A stretch of DNA of 64,000 nucleotides, taken from positions 45,268,268 through 45,332,267 of the forward strand of contig CM043944.1 in assembly GCA_014529385.2 (NCBI GenBank), written 5' to 3'. Of the stretch, positions 22,170 through 34,017 are shown one piece after another. Under the pieces are notes generated by a model. The model searched no databases. It was not told the DNA's origin and was given only the letters and a program-made list of their open reading frames with translations. The stretch's first letter is position 1. Every line of letters begins with the position of its first letter. This DNA is from Adiantum capillus-veneris (taxonomy: Eukaryota > Streptophyta > Polypodiopsida > Polypodiales > Pteridaceae). The position numbers and the translations under genes were made by a program.

Positions 22170-22881
22170 TTACTGTTGCGCCGCGCTAACCCTGTAGGGA
22201 GGTGTATTTGGTGGGCTACACCCTGGCACCAAATCTATCCGATGATCCTCAGGTCTCTCTGGCGATAATTGCGACGGCAATGAATCAGAAAAACAGTCAC
22301 TAAACTCTTGCAAAAATACTGACCTTTCTTTATCCAACGCAGATAAAGTTGACTGACAATTATCTGAGACATCACGTGCAAAAATCAAGTACACAGAAAG
22401 ATGATTCTTTGTTACAGAAGTGTTAGCCGAAGCAGATATAATAGGGACAGGCTCCCCTTTGAGCTTTACATCCAAAACATGAGTTTTGCCCCTATGCTGA
22501 AGGGTGATCGTCTTGCCGAAGGCATCCAGCACGCCATGTACTCTGAACATCCATGGAATTCCAAGTAGCATATCGCACCCTTCCAATGGCATGATATAAA
22601 ATTCTTCCGTCTCTACATATGACTGAATATGCAGACGTCGCTTTCCAATAATGGGAGTAACATACTCTTGAGTAGCCAGGACATGCCAACCCTGCCTCTG
22701 CTGTGTACCCCATCTCTTCAGCTCTGATGCCCAGCTTCATAGCTAACTCTGGTGAGATAAAGTTTGCTTTGGCACCTGGATCAAAGAAGATGAGTGCCGT
22801 CTGATCTCTAACTTTACCCCATGCTCTACATAACTCGCTGGCATCTGTACTGGGCTTGTTATCCACCATATCTGACACCAA
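22170..22881 (-). pseudogene. G1 aspartic protease and linker
   Basis: Frame 22881-22492 contains ALIFFDPGAKANFIS and AMKLGI (retropepsin active site, with D-P-G instead of D-S/T-G). The following frame, 22592-22170, has MPLEGCDMLLGIPWMF and the RT entry motif LSPERPEDHRIDLVPG. A frameshift lies between. Confidence 0.82.
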
Positions 22882-23385
22882 ACCTGCCGTGGGTTTAGGC
22901 TTCTTGCCTTTCTGGTCCTCTTTATCATCTGAGTCAGCTAGTCTTTTCCTTTATGGACAATTGGTAGCAAAGTGACCAGGCTGCTCACATATAAAGCATT
23001 TGTTTTCAGCCGTTAGGACCTTCTTTTTCGAGCGACTTACGCACAAAAGGCTTCCTTTTCTGTTTCTTTGCCTGCGCTTCAAAAGTCCCGGCCGAATCCT
23101 TGTCTTTGGTGGCCTTTTCTGACCCTTGTGACGCTTTAGGAGCCGTTTTTACAAAGGGCTTCTTCGCTGAATTTTTCTTTTGCTGCCCTCCTTTCTCGTT
23201 GCTCAGAAACCCACTGTCCTCTCCTTTCAACAAGGCAAGACTAGTGTTAGCAACTTCCATGAGCAGGGTGAGGGTAGCCACTCTGTTCTTGGTACATTAG
23301 TCCTTAAGCCCTTTAGGCAGCCCACAATAGTACTTCTCAAATCAACAACTGGGTACTGGAGAATACTCAGCTCATGCTAACTTTG
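22882..23385 (-). pseudogene. G1 gag C-terminus with zinc knuckle
   Basis: Frame 23281-23006 (MATLTLLMEVANTSLALLKG) followed by a Lys-rich tail leads into an intact CX2CX4HX4C knuckle, CFICEQPGHFATNC, at about 22990-22950. Capsid-like sequence (STIVGCLKGLKD) precedes it to about 23380, where homology ends. The gag N-terminus and 5' LTR are missing. Confidence 0.8.
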
Positions 23386-23781
23386 TAGGGTTTGGTGCTG
23401 TAAAAAAGCCCTTTAGACTCAAAGTATTTGCATTGAATGCACCAGCTTGGGAGCTTGACTAGGATAGATGGGGCAATCCCTATGGGATCAGCCAATTTTT
23501 TTTCGATATTTTCCCCCATTATGCAACAGAAATCTGATGGTTGAGACTGTTTAGTGCAGCACATTACATTCAATCAAGTGTTATGAAATTTGACCATCAC
23601 AAGATCAAATCAAAAGAGTCACGATTTTTCTGTCAATGTGGTTACAGTAAAATAGACTGAGGCGTCTTTACTTTTAACGTTAAGTTTCATCCTGGAATCT
23701 GTTCTCAGCATATCCGATTTTCCTCATCTTGTGTGTTTGAGCTGTGGGTTTCTCATGCTTTTAACTGTGGTTTATATACAG
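23386..23781 (+). other. Intron end of the NCS1 gene
   Basis: No coding sequence is recognised. The stretch ends with a pyrimidine-rich run and tttatatacag, a good 3' splice site, immediately before the NCS1 exon. No upstream NCS1 exon is visible between 1 and 23781. Either the intron is longer than 23 kb and filled by the nested elements, or this is a separated gene fragment. Confidence 0.55.
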
Positions 23782-24524
23782 ACTTCACAAGATATGCTAG
23801 ACGTCAAGCAGACCAAGTGGTTGGTCACATCGGTCTTCCGATTTTCATGGGCTTGTTTACGTTTTTGGGATTGGCCGTGACCTCATCTTCCGAGGTTATC
23901 TTTGGTCGTGTTATATCAAATCCGATGGAATTGTTGGGACAAATTGGCGGAGTCGTACCTATCATAACATCCTTTATTGGTCTCACATTGGCCACACTCA
24001 CCACAAATATAGCTGCCAATGTCATGGCACCCGCAAATGCCCTCGTCAACTTGAATCCCTCTCTCTTTTCTTTCAGGAGTGGAGCACTTCTCACTGCTGT
24101 ACTAGGGATCGTCTTCGGGCCATGGCAATTCATAAAAAGCAGTGAAAGCTTTATCAGCACATGGTTGGTGGGATATTCTGCTCTTCTTGGACCGTTAAGT
24201 GGCATAATTCTTGTTGATTACCATATCATTCGGAAGCGTCATCTCGATCTCGATTCTTTATACACAACAGAGCCTACTGGAATGTATTGGTATACAAATG
24301 GGTACAATTTAATTGCCATAGCCGCTTTATTATTGGCGGTGGCTCCTTGTATCCCTGGTTTTCTCTACACAGTAGGTTTCTTAAAGAAGGTCCCAAGCAT
24401 TCTTTTAGCTGTGTATGACAATGCATGGATGTTTGGTTTCTTGGCAGCTGGATTTATGTACTGGCTTATGTTTCTGCTTTTCAACTTTGGCCAAGGACAA
24501 TCAAGCACCGCAAAAGCTGATTGA
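23782..24524 (+). CDS. Nucleobase:cation symporter-1, last exon (PLUTO-like)
   Basis: The exon starts in phase 1 (the Asp of the DFTRYAR motif is split by the splice site) and runs 246 complete codons to a TGA at 24524. Family signatures are [55 protein letters not shown], and [17 protein letters not shown]. About five to six hydrophobic membrane segments are visible, corresponding to the C-terminal half of the NCS1 fold. In plants this family imports uracil, adenine and guanine into plastids (PLUTO). The frame is intact, with no stops, unlike its neighbours, which argues for a functional host gene. The N-terminal half and transit peptide must lie upstream of the window, or be lost. Confidence 0.88.
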
Positions 24525-24728
24525 TTTCCCCTTGTGGGTTTTGCTAGCTTTGGGTCAAAATTAGAAGATTGTAACATTGTATCAATTTGAAACATAAAAG
24601 TACATTGTAAATCAATTCAAATGGTTGATTGAGATGTCAACTTGTCCATCCGTTACAATGAGTTGCATTGTGTGCGCGCGCGCACGTGTGTGTGTGTGTC
24701 TGTGGTGGGGGGGAGGGGGAGAGAGAGA
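24525..24728. other. NCS1 3' flank with CG/TG microsatellite
   Basis: Presumed 3' untranslated region. No canonical AATAAA was seen; aacataaaag at about 24590 is the nearest. Then a gtgtgcgcgcgcgcacgtgtgtg tract at 24670-24700 and a G-rich stretch. Confidence 0.5.
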
Positions 24729-24897
<169 letters not shown>

Positions 24898-25371
24898 AGC
24901 TTTTATGCAGAGAACATGATTTTGGTATCTCTCACTTCAGATCACTTTGCAAGTCTCTTTAATACTACTGACCATGTGTGTCGTTTTTTGATGGTTCCTT
25001 TCTCAGAGATTGAGATGTTGGATTTAGTGGCTATGATGATCTTGCTTCATGTCCTGGCGACTGTGATCTCTTGCGATAATTCTTTCTAGAGTTCTGGGAC
25101 AGCTGCATTGCAATGCCTTTGTTGGCCGTTGTTGAGCAGTTCAGAGTATGTATTGGGGTCCTTGGTCTCATTACATGAGTACATAGACGAGCTTGGCCAA
25201 GGTTCACCTCTGCATCATGAATGCCACTAGCCCATTCTGTATAAACCATTGGCAAGACAGGGGACTCTCTGGCTTCCAATTGGGCACCTTGGATTAGGCC
25301 TTGGATTATCTTCTTCATCTAGCTCCCTGTTCTTTAGAGTCTCCAGCATTACTGATGAGTCTGTCTGAATG

Positions 25372-25650
25372 CTGACAGGGTGAAGTTACTTCGAGATGTG
25401 CTTTTGGTCGCCTCCCTCACCAAGAACCTACTGTCAATCGAACCCATGACAGAGAGAGTCTTCAGAGTGGATTGTGAAGGCAAACAATGCCTTCTCAAAG
25501 ACTTAAAGAACTAGTACAAGGCGGTAGCAAAAGAGAAGAAGCATGGACATTTCTTTCAGCTAAATGAATTACTACCTTCACTACTTTCAGCCATACATGA
25601 GGACAAATCAGCTCCTCTTTCTCCTACAGAGCTACAACATAAAAGGTATG
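25372..25650 (+). pseudogene. Copia GAG-pre-integrase fragment
   Basis: The plus strand reads VKLLRDVLLVASLTKNLLS, then VDCEGKQCLLKDLKN, an in-frame TAG, and AKEKKHGHFFQLNEL. LTKNLLS followed by a hydrophobic strand and a basic loop is the usual sequence between protease and integrase of Ty1/Copia elements. No LTRs or other domains surround it, so it is a relic. Confidence 0.6.
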
Positions 25651-25831
25651 GACACTTTATTGTGCTTGTTTCACTGATAACTCTCTAGGTAGAGTTTTTC
25701 CTCATAAAATCCAAGCTTGCAGTGTTTGACATGGCATAAGAAGGTTGCAAGCAACAATGCGCAATAGAAAAGACAAGCAACTTTGCAATTGCTTTTTGAT
25801 TGAAGCAATGTCAACATTGTTAAAATTATAT

Positions 25832-25905
25832 GGAGCAACATCCTAAGAGGTCACCCATCCTAGTATTATTCTTGCAACTACATGTTTAGCTACAAGGTTC
25901 TCACA
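25832..25905 (-). pseudogene. 5S rRNA-like relic (possible SINE3)
   Basis: The minus strand reads an intact 5S internal C-box region, tactaggatgggtgacctc. Upstream is recognisable but diverged 5S sequence (gagaacc...gtagctaaacatg...gcaagaataatac, resembling agaactccgcagttaagcgtgc...gcgagagtagtac). The 5' third of a 5S gene is not recognisable, and no tandem 5S unit is present. It is either a dispersed 5S pseudogene or the head of a 5S-derived SINE. Confidence 0.6.
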
Positions 25906-26511
25906 AAGGTTATTTGCCATCTAGACCCCAAAACCTTAAGGGGTTAGGGACCTCTACTCTAGCCCAGTTTATGCAAGCCTTAGCGTTAGGTAACATTGAA
26001 GTATGGGACAAAACTCATCATCAATCTTGGCCTCCTAGCTACAAGGGGTCCTACTTTACCGTTATATCTACAATGGTTCACTTGGATACATTATGATGCT
26101 CTTGGATCCATCGTTTGTGAGCTACTCGGGGTTGCACCGTGTAGGTTTGCAAAGTGCAATCAAGTCGTTAAAAACCAATTAGTACATTTATTGTGTATAA
26201 TTTCTCTGATATGTGGCGTCAATATGTAAAGCTCTTCCTAGCTTAGGCGACAACTCCTTGTTGACCTGCAGTCTCGTCCTTGCCATGGAAAATGGGATGG
26301 CAATAGTGTGTGCTTGAGGTGAAATCTCTTGACTTGATGCTACACATACTTGAATGCTAGAAAATAGAAAAAAAGTTCAATGAAAGTGATTGTATGACGT
26401 GAGACTGCTTTGCTTGCTATTTCACAATCTGAAGAATGGTGATTAATCCAAAGCTTGATATTCTGGTCTCATCCAAAATAAATTGGACATCTCTTGTCCG
26501 CAATTGGTCCT
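25906..26511. other. Unannotated flank before G3
   Basis: No coding, RNA or mobile signature was recognised. Short frames here (for example 25914-26096) have no family signature. The last five bases, gtcct, form the left target duplication of G3. Confidence 0.4.
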
Positions 26512-27070
26512 TGTAGCAGGCTACAGTGTCACTTTCACAGGACAATTAGTACAGTTTGGACTTTACAGTTGGTCTTTGGTTGGTCGGTTCACACTGGACG
26601 GACTCGTTGGGCAGTGACACGGTGATACGGTGGTCTAGTGGACATCGTGGCCAGGTCACCACCACCACTCAGTGGAGATAGACTTAGGTGCTGTCATTTA
26701 TGAGCCGTTGGTGGCTCTTTATGGTTGTATATATGAGTAGTAGCAATTTGGTCACCAGCATCTTTCACGTAGTCGTCTAGAGTGAGTCTATACACAGAGT
26801 ACGTCTTCACCATCCCTGCACATCTGAGCCTCGACACCCCATTGTACCTGAGAGTCCTGGGCTGGAGCTAAGTGTGCTGCCACGCTAGGGTCTGTATCAA
26901 TTCTTTGAGATAGTCGAGTCATTTGTTGTGGTCTATTGTTGCTGTTGTGTCTCTGTGAGCTCAGTTGTTGTCTATTGTTTCCCTTCTTTTCAGTCTGTTT
27001 GAGTGAGATTATCACGCACATTGCATTGAGGACCACCCATTGTAGAGAGCACGACACATTCCGCGCTACA
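26512..27070 (+). repeat. G3 5' LTR (559 bp)
   Basis: Matches 44908-45505 over its length. A TATA-like atggttgtatatatgag lies near 26720. The bases after it (ggtgctctcattttggcgatcacggt) should hold the primer-binding site. It does not match the iMet type, and tggcga at 27084 is only a candidate. Confidence 0.9.
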
Positions 27071-27189
27071 GGTGCTCTCATTTTGGCGATCACGGTGGGA
27101 CATCAACTGACATCTCACTCTGTGAGGTACAAATCTTGAAGCTAGTTGGGTCTATCTAGCTTCGCCTCCCTTGCCTTGCACTGTTCTCC

Positions 27190-27400
27190 TCTGGCTTGGT
27201 CCAATTGGTCTAGTCCTCCTTTGCCCAACTCATCTCTCGCCCTGGTCCAACCAGCCCTAGTCATCTCTCGCCTTGGTCCAACCAGCCCTCGTTCTAGTCT
27301 AGTCCTTCTGGTCTAGTCCTCCTCGACCTGGTCTAGTCCTCCTCCATCCTGGTCTAGTCACTAGCCTGGTCTAGTAGAGTCTAGACCAGTCTTCAGCCAG
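27190..27400. repeat. G3 leader tandem motifs
   Basis: Irregular direct repeats of tggtctagtcctcctc and ctcgccttggtccaaccagc (about ten copies together) fill the untranslated leader between LTR and gag. Confidence 0.7.
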
Positions 27401-27446
27401 ATCAAGGTTTTCTTGCCCAAAGGTTGGTTGGATTGGTGGTCACTGC

Positions 27447-28980
27447 ATGACACATACAAGGCGGTCAGTCGAGCGTCAAAGTGCACTACTGAACCCTCTG
27501 AAGTACTATAACAGAAGACGACCTTTGGTACCTAGTAGAAGTCCATCAACCTCATCACCTATACCTCCACATACATCACCCATTCCTTCATCCGGTTCCA
27601 CATCTTCCAGATCACCTTCTCCAATAAAGCTCTCTCCTATTCTGCTACAGCAGGCTACTGAGCAATAGGCACAGCAAGGGGCCATGGAGCCGTTGGCTAG
27701 CGTTTTGGCTAAGGTAAACATCAAGTTCCCTACATTCAAAGGACTCTCTTCAGAAGATGCTGACGACCATGCAAGGAGGTTTGTATCTCTCTGTAGGGGT
27801 CGTGGTCTTAACAGGGAAGATGCTTATTTGGTACTGTTTCCATCCAACTTGGATGGCTTAGCAGACAAATGGTACAGCCAGTTTGCAGAGAACCATTTTG
27901 CAACCTGGGCAGCCTTAAGGCAACAGTTCTGTGCAGCTTTCAGGCCCGGTGACTACTAGGAGAAGGTGTTGGATGAGTTAGCCAACATGGTGCTCCAGCT
28001 GGAGGAGACTTTTGCAGAGCTTATGACTAAGACCAAGTCTCTGGTTGCCAAGCTTCCTCAACAACCCGGTGAATTCATGGTTAAGAAGTGGGTGGAGAAG
28101 GCGCTTCCCAAAACTTCTCAACAAAAACTCCGAGAGAGTCTCCGACCCGACGCCACTTTGGAGGAGTTCATCGCAGCTGCTACTAGGATAGAGGGGACTA
28201 GGAAGTTGTTCAACAACTCCCCTCACATAGAGACCCCCTCTGTGTTTTCGGAAAGTCCTGCTGATCCATTGACTTCTTTACGTAGAGAACTTGAAGCCCT
28301 AAAACTACAACGCGCTCTTCAAGAGGAGAAAAATATCTCTCTTCGCCAGGAGAAACCCCCACATCTTGAGGCTTTGGATCAAATCAAGAGAGAGCTAGAA
28401 GAGCTTCGGTCTCAACAGGAGACTAAGGCTATGGTATGGTGCAACTCGTGTTGCTCTCTAGGACATCCTCCACAGGACTGTCCCCTTCGGGCTTATTGCC
28501 ACTTCTGCGAGAAGTCTGTGCATGAGGACAAGGATTGCTACTATATCAAGGGATTATGGAAGATACAACAAATTCTAGGTCCTTCTCTCCAACAAGGGCT
28601 AGCACCTACATCAAACATGGTGTCACCATATAGCCATCAGAACCCGATGCCACCGCTACTGACAACACCTCCTATGCAAGGTATGCACAACAACTTTACA
28701 TCCCCCAGCTTTTATCATGCTAGTACTCCTTCAGTTCCCTAAAGCTTCTACATGTCAGCATCCAATCTAATGCAGCAAGGGCCGAGACCACCTCGCCCCT
28801 CAAATAGGCCAATTTTGTGCTATAGGTGCGGGGAGTATGGACACTATCAGAGCAAATGTCCCTTACCAGAAGGGTCCCCTCCTTGCTGACATTGCCCTGA
28901 AGCTAAGGATCAATATAGTAAGGATTGCCCAAAACAACGAGCGTCCACATCTACAAGCACAAGCCAGAACCAAGAGTAGT
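27447..28980 (+). pseudogene. G3 gag with two zinc knuckles, several in-frame stops
   Basis: One frame can be followed from MTHTRRSVERQS (27447) to about 28980. In order: a Pro/Ser-rich N-terminus, the capsid-like region (FPTFKGLSSEDADDHARRF, LADKWYSQF, WAALRQQF), a coiled coil rich in Glu and Arg, and the knuckle CYRCGEYGHYQSKC at about 28820. A second knuckle has lost a codon to a stop (C-stop-HC). In-frame stops are TAG 27666, TAG 27957, TAA 28740, TGA near 28887 and TAG near 28977. Most can be explained by single C-to-T or G-to-A changes. Confidence 0.85.
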
Positions 28981-29166
28981 TTACATTTCCAAAGCTTAAC
29001 CTCATCACAGTAAGCTCCATTCCACAGGCACCGCCTTCCACTCTTGTAGTTGCCTCTCAAGAAGGGTTGAAGCAAGTGGAAGAGCCGGCTGGTGTGCTCA
29101 CACGGACACAGAGAGCTGCTCTTGGCCTAGCCTCCTTGGCGAATCTTTCTATCTCCTGTCACACAA

Positions 29167-29644
29167 ATGAGTCAAACTCCATTAGTACATGACAAACCAG
29201 CAGGTAGTGTCAAGAGCCAACCTACCTCGCTTCTATCAAATATTGATGGTGCTTTCATCGAAGCAGTAGAGGACTTGCAGAAGCTTAAGATACCAGAGCA
29301 AGATCTAATCAAAGGAAACAAGCCCACAACAGAGTCTATCTTGAAAAACACTTTTCAGCAAGTGTCAGTGTACGACATGCTTCGACTTGATGCAAATTTT
29401 AGAAGTGACGCCCTTTCCATCATTCAGTCTGTGTACCCTGGTGCAGGGCCTAGTGGCGGGCACCTACCTGTGCAACCCTTGGAGTCCTACATGATTTCAT
29501 ATCCAGCTGCTCCCCTCACGTCATAGTGGATGGTGGATCTGGGATCAATATGATGCGAGAATTTACTATGTTGGCCTTAGGTCTGCAGCCTACCCGCCCT
29601 GCTCCATTCACTGTTACATTGGCAGACCAAGGGACAGTCTACCT
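29167..29644 (+). pseudogene. G3 protease region
   Basis: Frame 29167-29526 leads by frameshift into VIVDGGSGINMMREF at about 29525, the retropepsin site with a DGGSG signature seen in plant Gypsy elements of the non-chromodomain type. A one-base loss near 29642 shifts to the frame of the following RT (GIVEKVPLMVQDF). Confidence 0.75.
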
Positions 29645-31313
29645 GTGGGCATAGTAGAGAAGGTGCCTCTGATGGTACAAGACTTCACATTTAGCTTGGA
29701 TTTTGTGGTGGTCAGTCTTCCTCAGGTGAAGGGAGGATTTTCTTTGGTGATTGGTAGACCATGGTTGCGGCATACTAAGGCACTTTATGATTGGGGAAAC
29801 GACGCCATGTGGATACATACTCCTGGCTCCCACATGCAACCAATTCGGCTCGAAGGAGGTATGCATCCAGTGGTTCATCACAGCTCATTGTCAGTACAGT
29901 CCAACCCCGACCCTGAGCAGCCCATCCCACTTGACGGGTCTGACGAAGACCTGCTGCAGTGGTTGGAAGCTATCGCCTCGATGCCATGCTATGTGGTCTC
30001 TATTAAAAACTCACATGTGCCGGTAACACTCTCTCTCCCAACTCCTCAGACGGACACAAATGTCCTAAGTCCTACACCAGACAGTAGTCCTACAGCAGAC
30101 AGTGGACCAGTCGAAGAAGTAAGTGGGTCAACCCCAAATTCTCATGATTCAGATGATCCTCCTATGGAAGCCCTCGGCCTCGGGGAACCTATAACACATC
30201 ACCGAAGGGGGAAAAAATCTCCTCTGCATGAAGTCGCCAATGATTCCTCCCTTCCTCTAACATCTCCCAAGTCGGACGCTCCGTCCACTCAAAAGCACTC
30301 TGTTATGTCTGTGTTTGAAGATTTACCCTTCGATGAGCTTCCACCAGGATGGTTACAACAAGAGTATGCAGAGTTTCCAATCGATCAAACGCCAACATAT
30401 TATGTCTCGAAGCTCCAAGAGACAGCTCATTTCTCAACTTTTGAAGTACCCTCCACAGTTACACCTCCTGATCCGGTCCAAAAAGTCAACCTAGGCGACC
30501 CTGACAACCCTCAGCACGTCCTCTTAGCAGCTTGGTTATGGGAGCATCCCGCATTACTTGATCAGGTTGTTTCTTTCATACACTCTTTTAAGGATGTTTT
30601 TTCTTGGTCCTACAAGGATTTGGAAGGGATCCCACCAAAATTGGGTCTCCACACTATCCCTCTAGTTGAAGGGGCTAGGCCTGTCATAGACCGAGCTTAC
30701 AAGCTCAACCCAAAGTATGCAGAGGCTGTCAAGTTAGAGCTCGAAAAAATGCAAGAGGCAGGGATCATTTTACTGGTGGAGCACTCTAAGTGGTTATCAC
30801 CCATGGTGATAGCGCCCAAGGAGCAGTCCAATAAAATCCGTGTGTGCGTAGATTACCGCGCTCTGAACAAGGTAACTATCCCAGATGGTTTCCCCACACC
30901 TTTCACTGAGTGTGTGCTCGAAGATGTAGCAAGGCGTATATTGTACAGTTTTATGGATGGGTTCAGTGGATACAATCAGTTGGGCATCCATCCAGGTGAT
31001 CAGCTTAAAACGGCCTTTGTGACTCCCTGGGATATTTTTATCTACACTAGGATGTCGTTTGGGTTGAAAAACGCTCCACCTTCCTTCAATCGACCAGTAT
31101 ATCTTATATTTTGTCCTTTACTTACGGGTCATCTTTGCATCTTCATGGACGATTTTTCGGCTTTCTCAGGTGCCTAATGTTCAATCCCAGCGGAAAATCT
31201 AGAGGAGCACCTCGCTCAGCTCTCTGCTCTCTTCCTCAGGTGCAGAGAGACACGGCTAAAACTCAATCTTAACAAATGTCACTATTTGGTCACTGAGGGT
31301 ACACTTCTAGGCC
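29645..31313 (+). pseudogene. G3 protease C-terminus and reverse transcriptase
   Basis: The 510-residue frame includes VIGRPWLRHTKALYDW (end of protease), a long Pro/Ser/Asp-rich linker, then RT: LEKMQEAGIILLVEHSKW, RVCVDYRALNKVTIPDGF, YSFMDGFSGYNQLGI, MSFGLKNAPPSFNR and the catalytic IFMDDFSAF. After a frame break at 31177 the thumb (NLEEHLAQLSALF, LKLNLNKCHYLV) continues to 31310. Confidence 0.88.
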
Positions 31314-31990
31314 ATGTGGTGTCTAGGTTTAACACCTGACCTAGAGAAGATCGTGGCAATCTTGAAGTTACCACCTCCCATCAACCCGAAAGGTGTTCAG
31401 AGCTTTGTAGGCCACACACGATATCATCGTAGGTTCATACGAATGTATGCACAGGTGGCTCAACCATTGACCCGGCTCACTAGTGCTACAGTACCCTTTA
31501 AATGGTCAAAACCTAAGGCTGAAGCATTTGAATACCTCAAAAAGCGCCTCACTGAAGCACCTATTTTAGTGGCTCCAGATTGGTCTCTCCCTTTTCATGT
31601 GCATACGGATGCCAGTCAACTGGCTGTGGGGGCTGTGCTGACTCAGCCTAGTAAAGAGTACAACCTAGATCGCCGTGTTCACTATGCAAGTCGCCTGCTC
31701 ACCAAAGCAGAGCGCAACTATAGCACCACAGTAAGGGAAGGTTTGGCTATGGTGTATTCTTTACAAAAGTTTCGTCATTACTTGTTAGGGGTTCACTTCA
31801 CTATCATCACAAATCATCATGCGCTACGCTATCTTCTGAATAAACCCCAAGTTGTAGGAAGAGTCTGGAGATGGCTACTGATTTTCCAGGAGTTCGACTT
31901 CGAAGTAGTTCTTAGTCCAGGCAAGCGGCACGTCATGGCCGACCATCTCTCTCACATACACAGAGGTGAGCCCAATACTGGGGTTGATGA
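31314..31990 (+). pseudogene. G3 RNase H
   Basis: The first part of the 555-residue frame reads RYHRRFIRMYAQVAQPL, FHVHTDASQLAVGAVL, YSTTVREGLAMVYSLQKF, FTIITNHHALRYLL and GKRHVMADHLSHI. These are the ordered RNase H motifs. The domain is uninterrupted. Confidence 0.88.
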
Positions 31991-33240
31991 TGATTTTCCC
32001 GATAGTCATCTTTTTAAGGTGGACACAACCCCAGAATGGTATAGAGATGTGTTACATCTGCTCTCTACTGGCCTATATCCTAAGAATGCTTCTCCCTTGC
32101 AAAAAAGAAGACTCTTGCTGAAGTATAGACCATTCTCTTTGATTGGCGGACAACTCTACAAGTCTGGGCCAGATGGTGTGCTGCGCAGGTGCGTCTCTCC
32201 TCATGAAGTAGACCACATTCTGGAGGATGCACACAATGGTCCTACAGGTGGCCACTACCCTGGTCACATCACGGCGCAAAAAATCTTACAGACAGGCTTA
32301 TGGTGGCCCTATATATTTAGAGATGCTATTGCTCATGTCAAGATTTGTGATGTCTGTCAGCGATGTGCGCCCAAGCCTAGCAAGCAATCAAACCGCCCTC
32401 TGCAGGTATCTATGGCGTGGTTGCCCTTTGAGAGATGGGGCTTGGACTTTGTTGGTCCAGTTACTCCATCTGCTCAACCAGGCAATTGTAAGTATCTCTT
32501 GGTAGCAACAAATTATGCAACAAAATGGGCCGAAGTGGTGGCTACCATCGACCGTACAACCGCCACTGTCGCAAAATTTTTGTATGAAAATATTTTTTGC
32601 AGGTTCGGGTGCCCTCTGGAAGTCACGAGTGATCGAGGTAGTCATTTTGTCAACGACCTGATCTCCACACTCCTCACGAATTACAAGATTTTTCATCGCA
32701 AGTCTTGCTCTTACTATCCTAGAGCAAATGGGCAGGCTGAAAGCACTAACAAAGTGCTAATCGTGCTTCTCAAGAAAGCTTGTCACCTGCATCCAACATC
32801 TTGGGCTCAGGCTATCCTCGGCATAGTTTGGGCTTATCGCACCTCCTACAAGGCAACCACTAACTACACCCCATTCCAGCTAGCTTTCGGCCTAGAAGCA
32901 ATTGCACCATATGAGTTCAACTCAGGTTCAACAAGAGTGGAAGTGTTCGTGTCACAGCGGGGATTGCTTCAGCAAACTTGAAAGCAGGAGGTTAGCTTCA
33001 CATGCTCTCCAAGCTGAGAAACTTCGTCGCAAAGCGTGGCATGATCGCCATCTCCGAAAGCCAAAAATAACACAGGGTTCCCTGGCTACTCTATCAAGCT
33101 AAGTATCTGAAGAAAGCTAAGAAGCTGGGCCTAGCCTGGCAAGGGCCATTCATGGTACAAGAGATTTTGCCACAGGGGGCTGTCCAGTTAGTCACTCTGG
33201 CAGAGGCGTTCCTTTGCCACTAGTAAATGGATCAAGAATA
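31991..33240 (+). pseudogene. G3 integrase, no chromodomain
   Basis: Zinc region HNGPTGGHYPGHITAQK and CDVCQRC; catalytic Asp in GLDFVGPV, second Asp in VTSDRGSHFV, Glu in RANGQAESTN. The frame ends at 32981. GPF-type C-terminal sequence (LGLAWQGPFMVQEI) continues in another frame to about 33180. No chromodomain is seen, which together with the DGGSG protease points to a Tat/Athila-side lineage rather than a chromovirus; that placement is inference. Confidence 0.85.
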
Positions 33241-33941
33241 AAGTGCTATCACTCACTTGCCTGACTCTTTAGAATCTGGTTATGTTATAACTCCCACCTA
33301 CCCCGTCCTCAGTGTCCCGTTCTCAATCCTCGGCTCTCTCCGGCTTTTCATTTTCCCTGTTCTCAAATTTGCCTTATGTCAAGTTCGCATCTCAGTTGTA
33401 ATCCGTGTTGTTAAAATTCTCCTTGTTTTACTGCATGCATCAAATTGCTTCTCATCTCATGTCATCTCATTGATATAATTCGGGTTGGATTACAGTTACG
33501 ATCCAGCTTTTTCTTTTTAATTTGTTGAATCCACTCATAGATAGGATAATCATCTTCCTCCTGTTTCTGAATCCGTGTCTATCTGTATCCCGGGGTATCT
33601 CTATCTCTAGTCCTTACAGGTTACAGCTCTCTCTCTATTGCCCTCTCTCTCTGTCCCCATGGATTTCTTCAAAATGTTCGAGGTACAACTCTAGTCGGAT
33701 AGAATATAGACTTTTCTTGATATTGTTCCTAGCACTACTCTGGTCTGGTGCATCTCTATTTGTCTGTCCCGTATCTCTCTCACACGTGCTCACACACACT
33801 AATGTCGCTTCTCACACAAACATAGTTCCAAAACAAAGCTCCTGCTCCGCAATATCCTTCCTCTATGTTTCCACTCCTCTTTGTACACTATGTCTCTATC
33901 CATGTGGAAGTCATCATTGGCCATTAATTCTTCAATATCTA

Positions 33942-34017
<76 letters not shown>

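Larger units (their letters stand above)
11424..23385 (-). mobile_element. Chromovirus (Ty3/Gypsy) G1, split by G2, 5' end lost
   Basis: Two separated halves join logically. The minus strand reads gag (23385-22930), protease, RT (22094-21637), then after removal of G2 the RT/RNase H remainder, integrase and chromodomain (13784-11595), then the 3' LTR. The RT frame stops exactly at the G2 target duplication TCCAG and resumes on the other side. The 5' LTR and gag N-terminus are absent: the element ends abruptly at about 23385 beside the NCS1 intron. Many stops make it defective. Confidence 0.85.

Noticed and set aside
23386-23570. Minus frame 23573-23367 as coding
   Set aside because: It straddles the G1 end and the NCS1 intron; no homology and antisense to the host gene.
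27957-27959. Programmed TAG readthrough in G3 gag
   Set aside because: At least four further stops interrupt the same frame, so ordinary decay is the simpler explanation.
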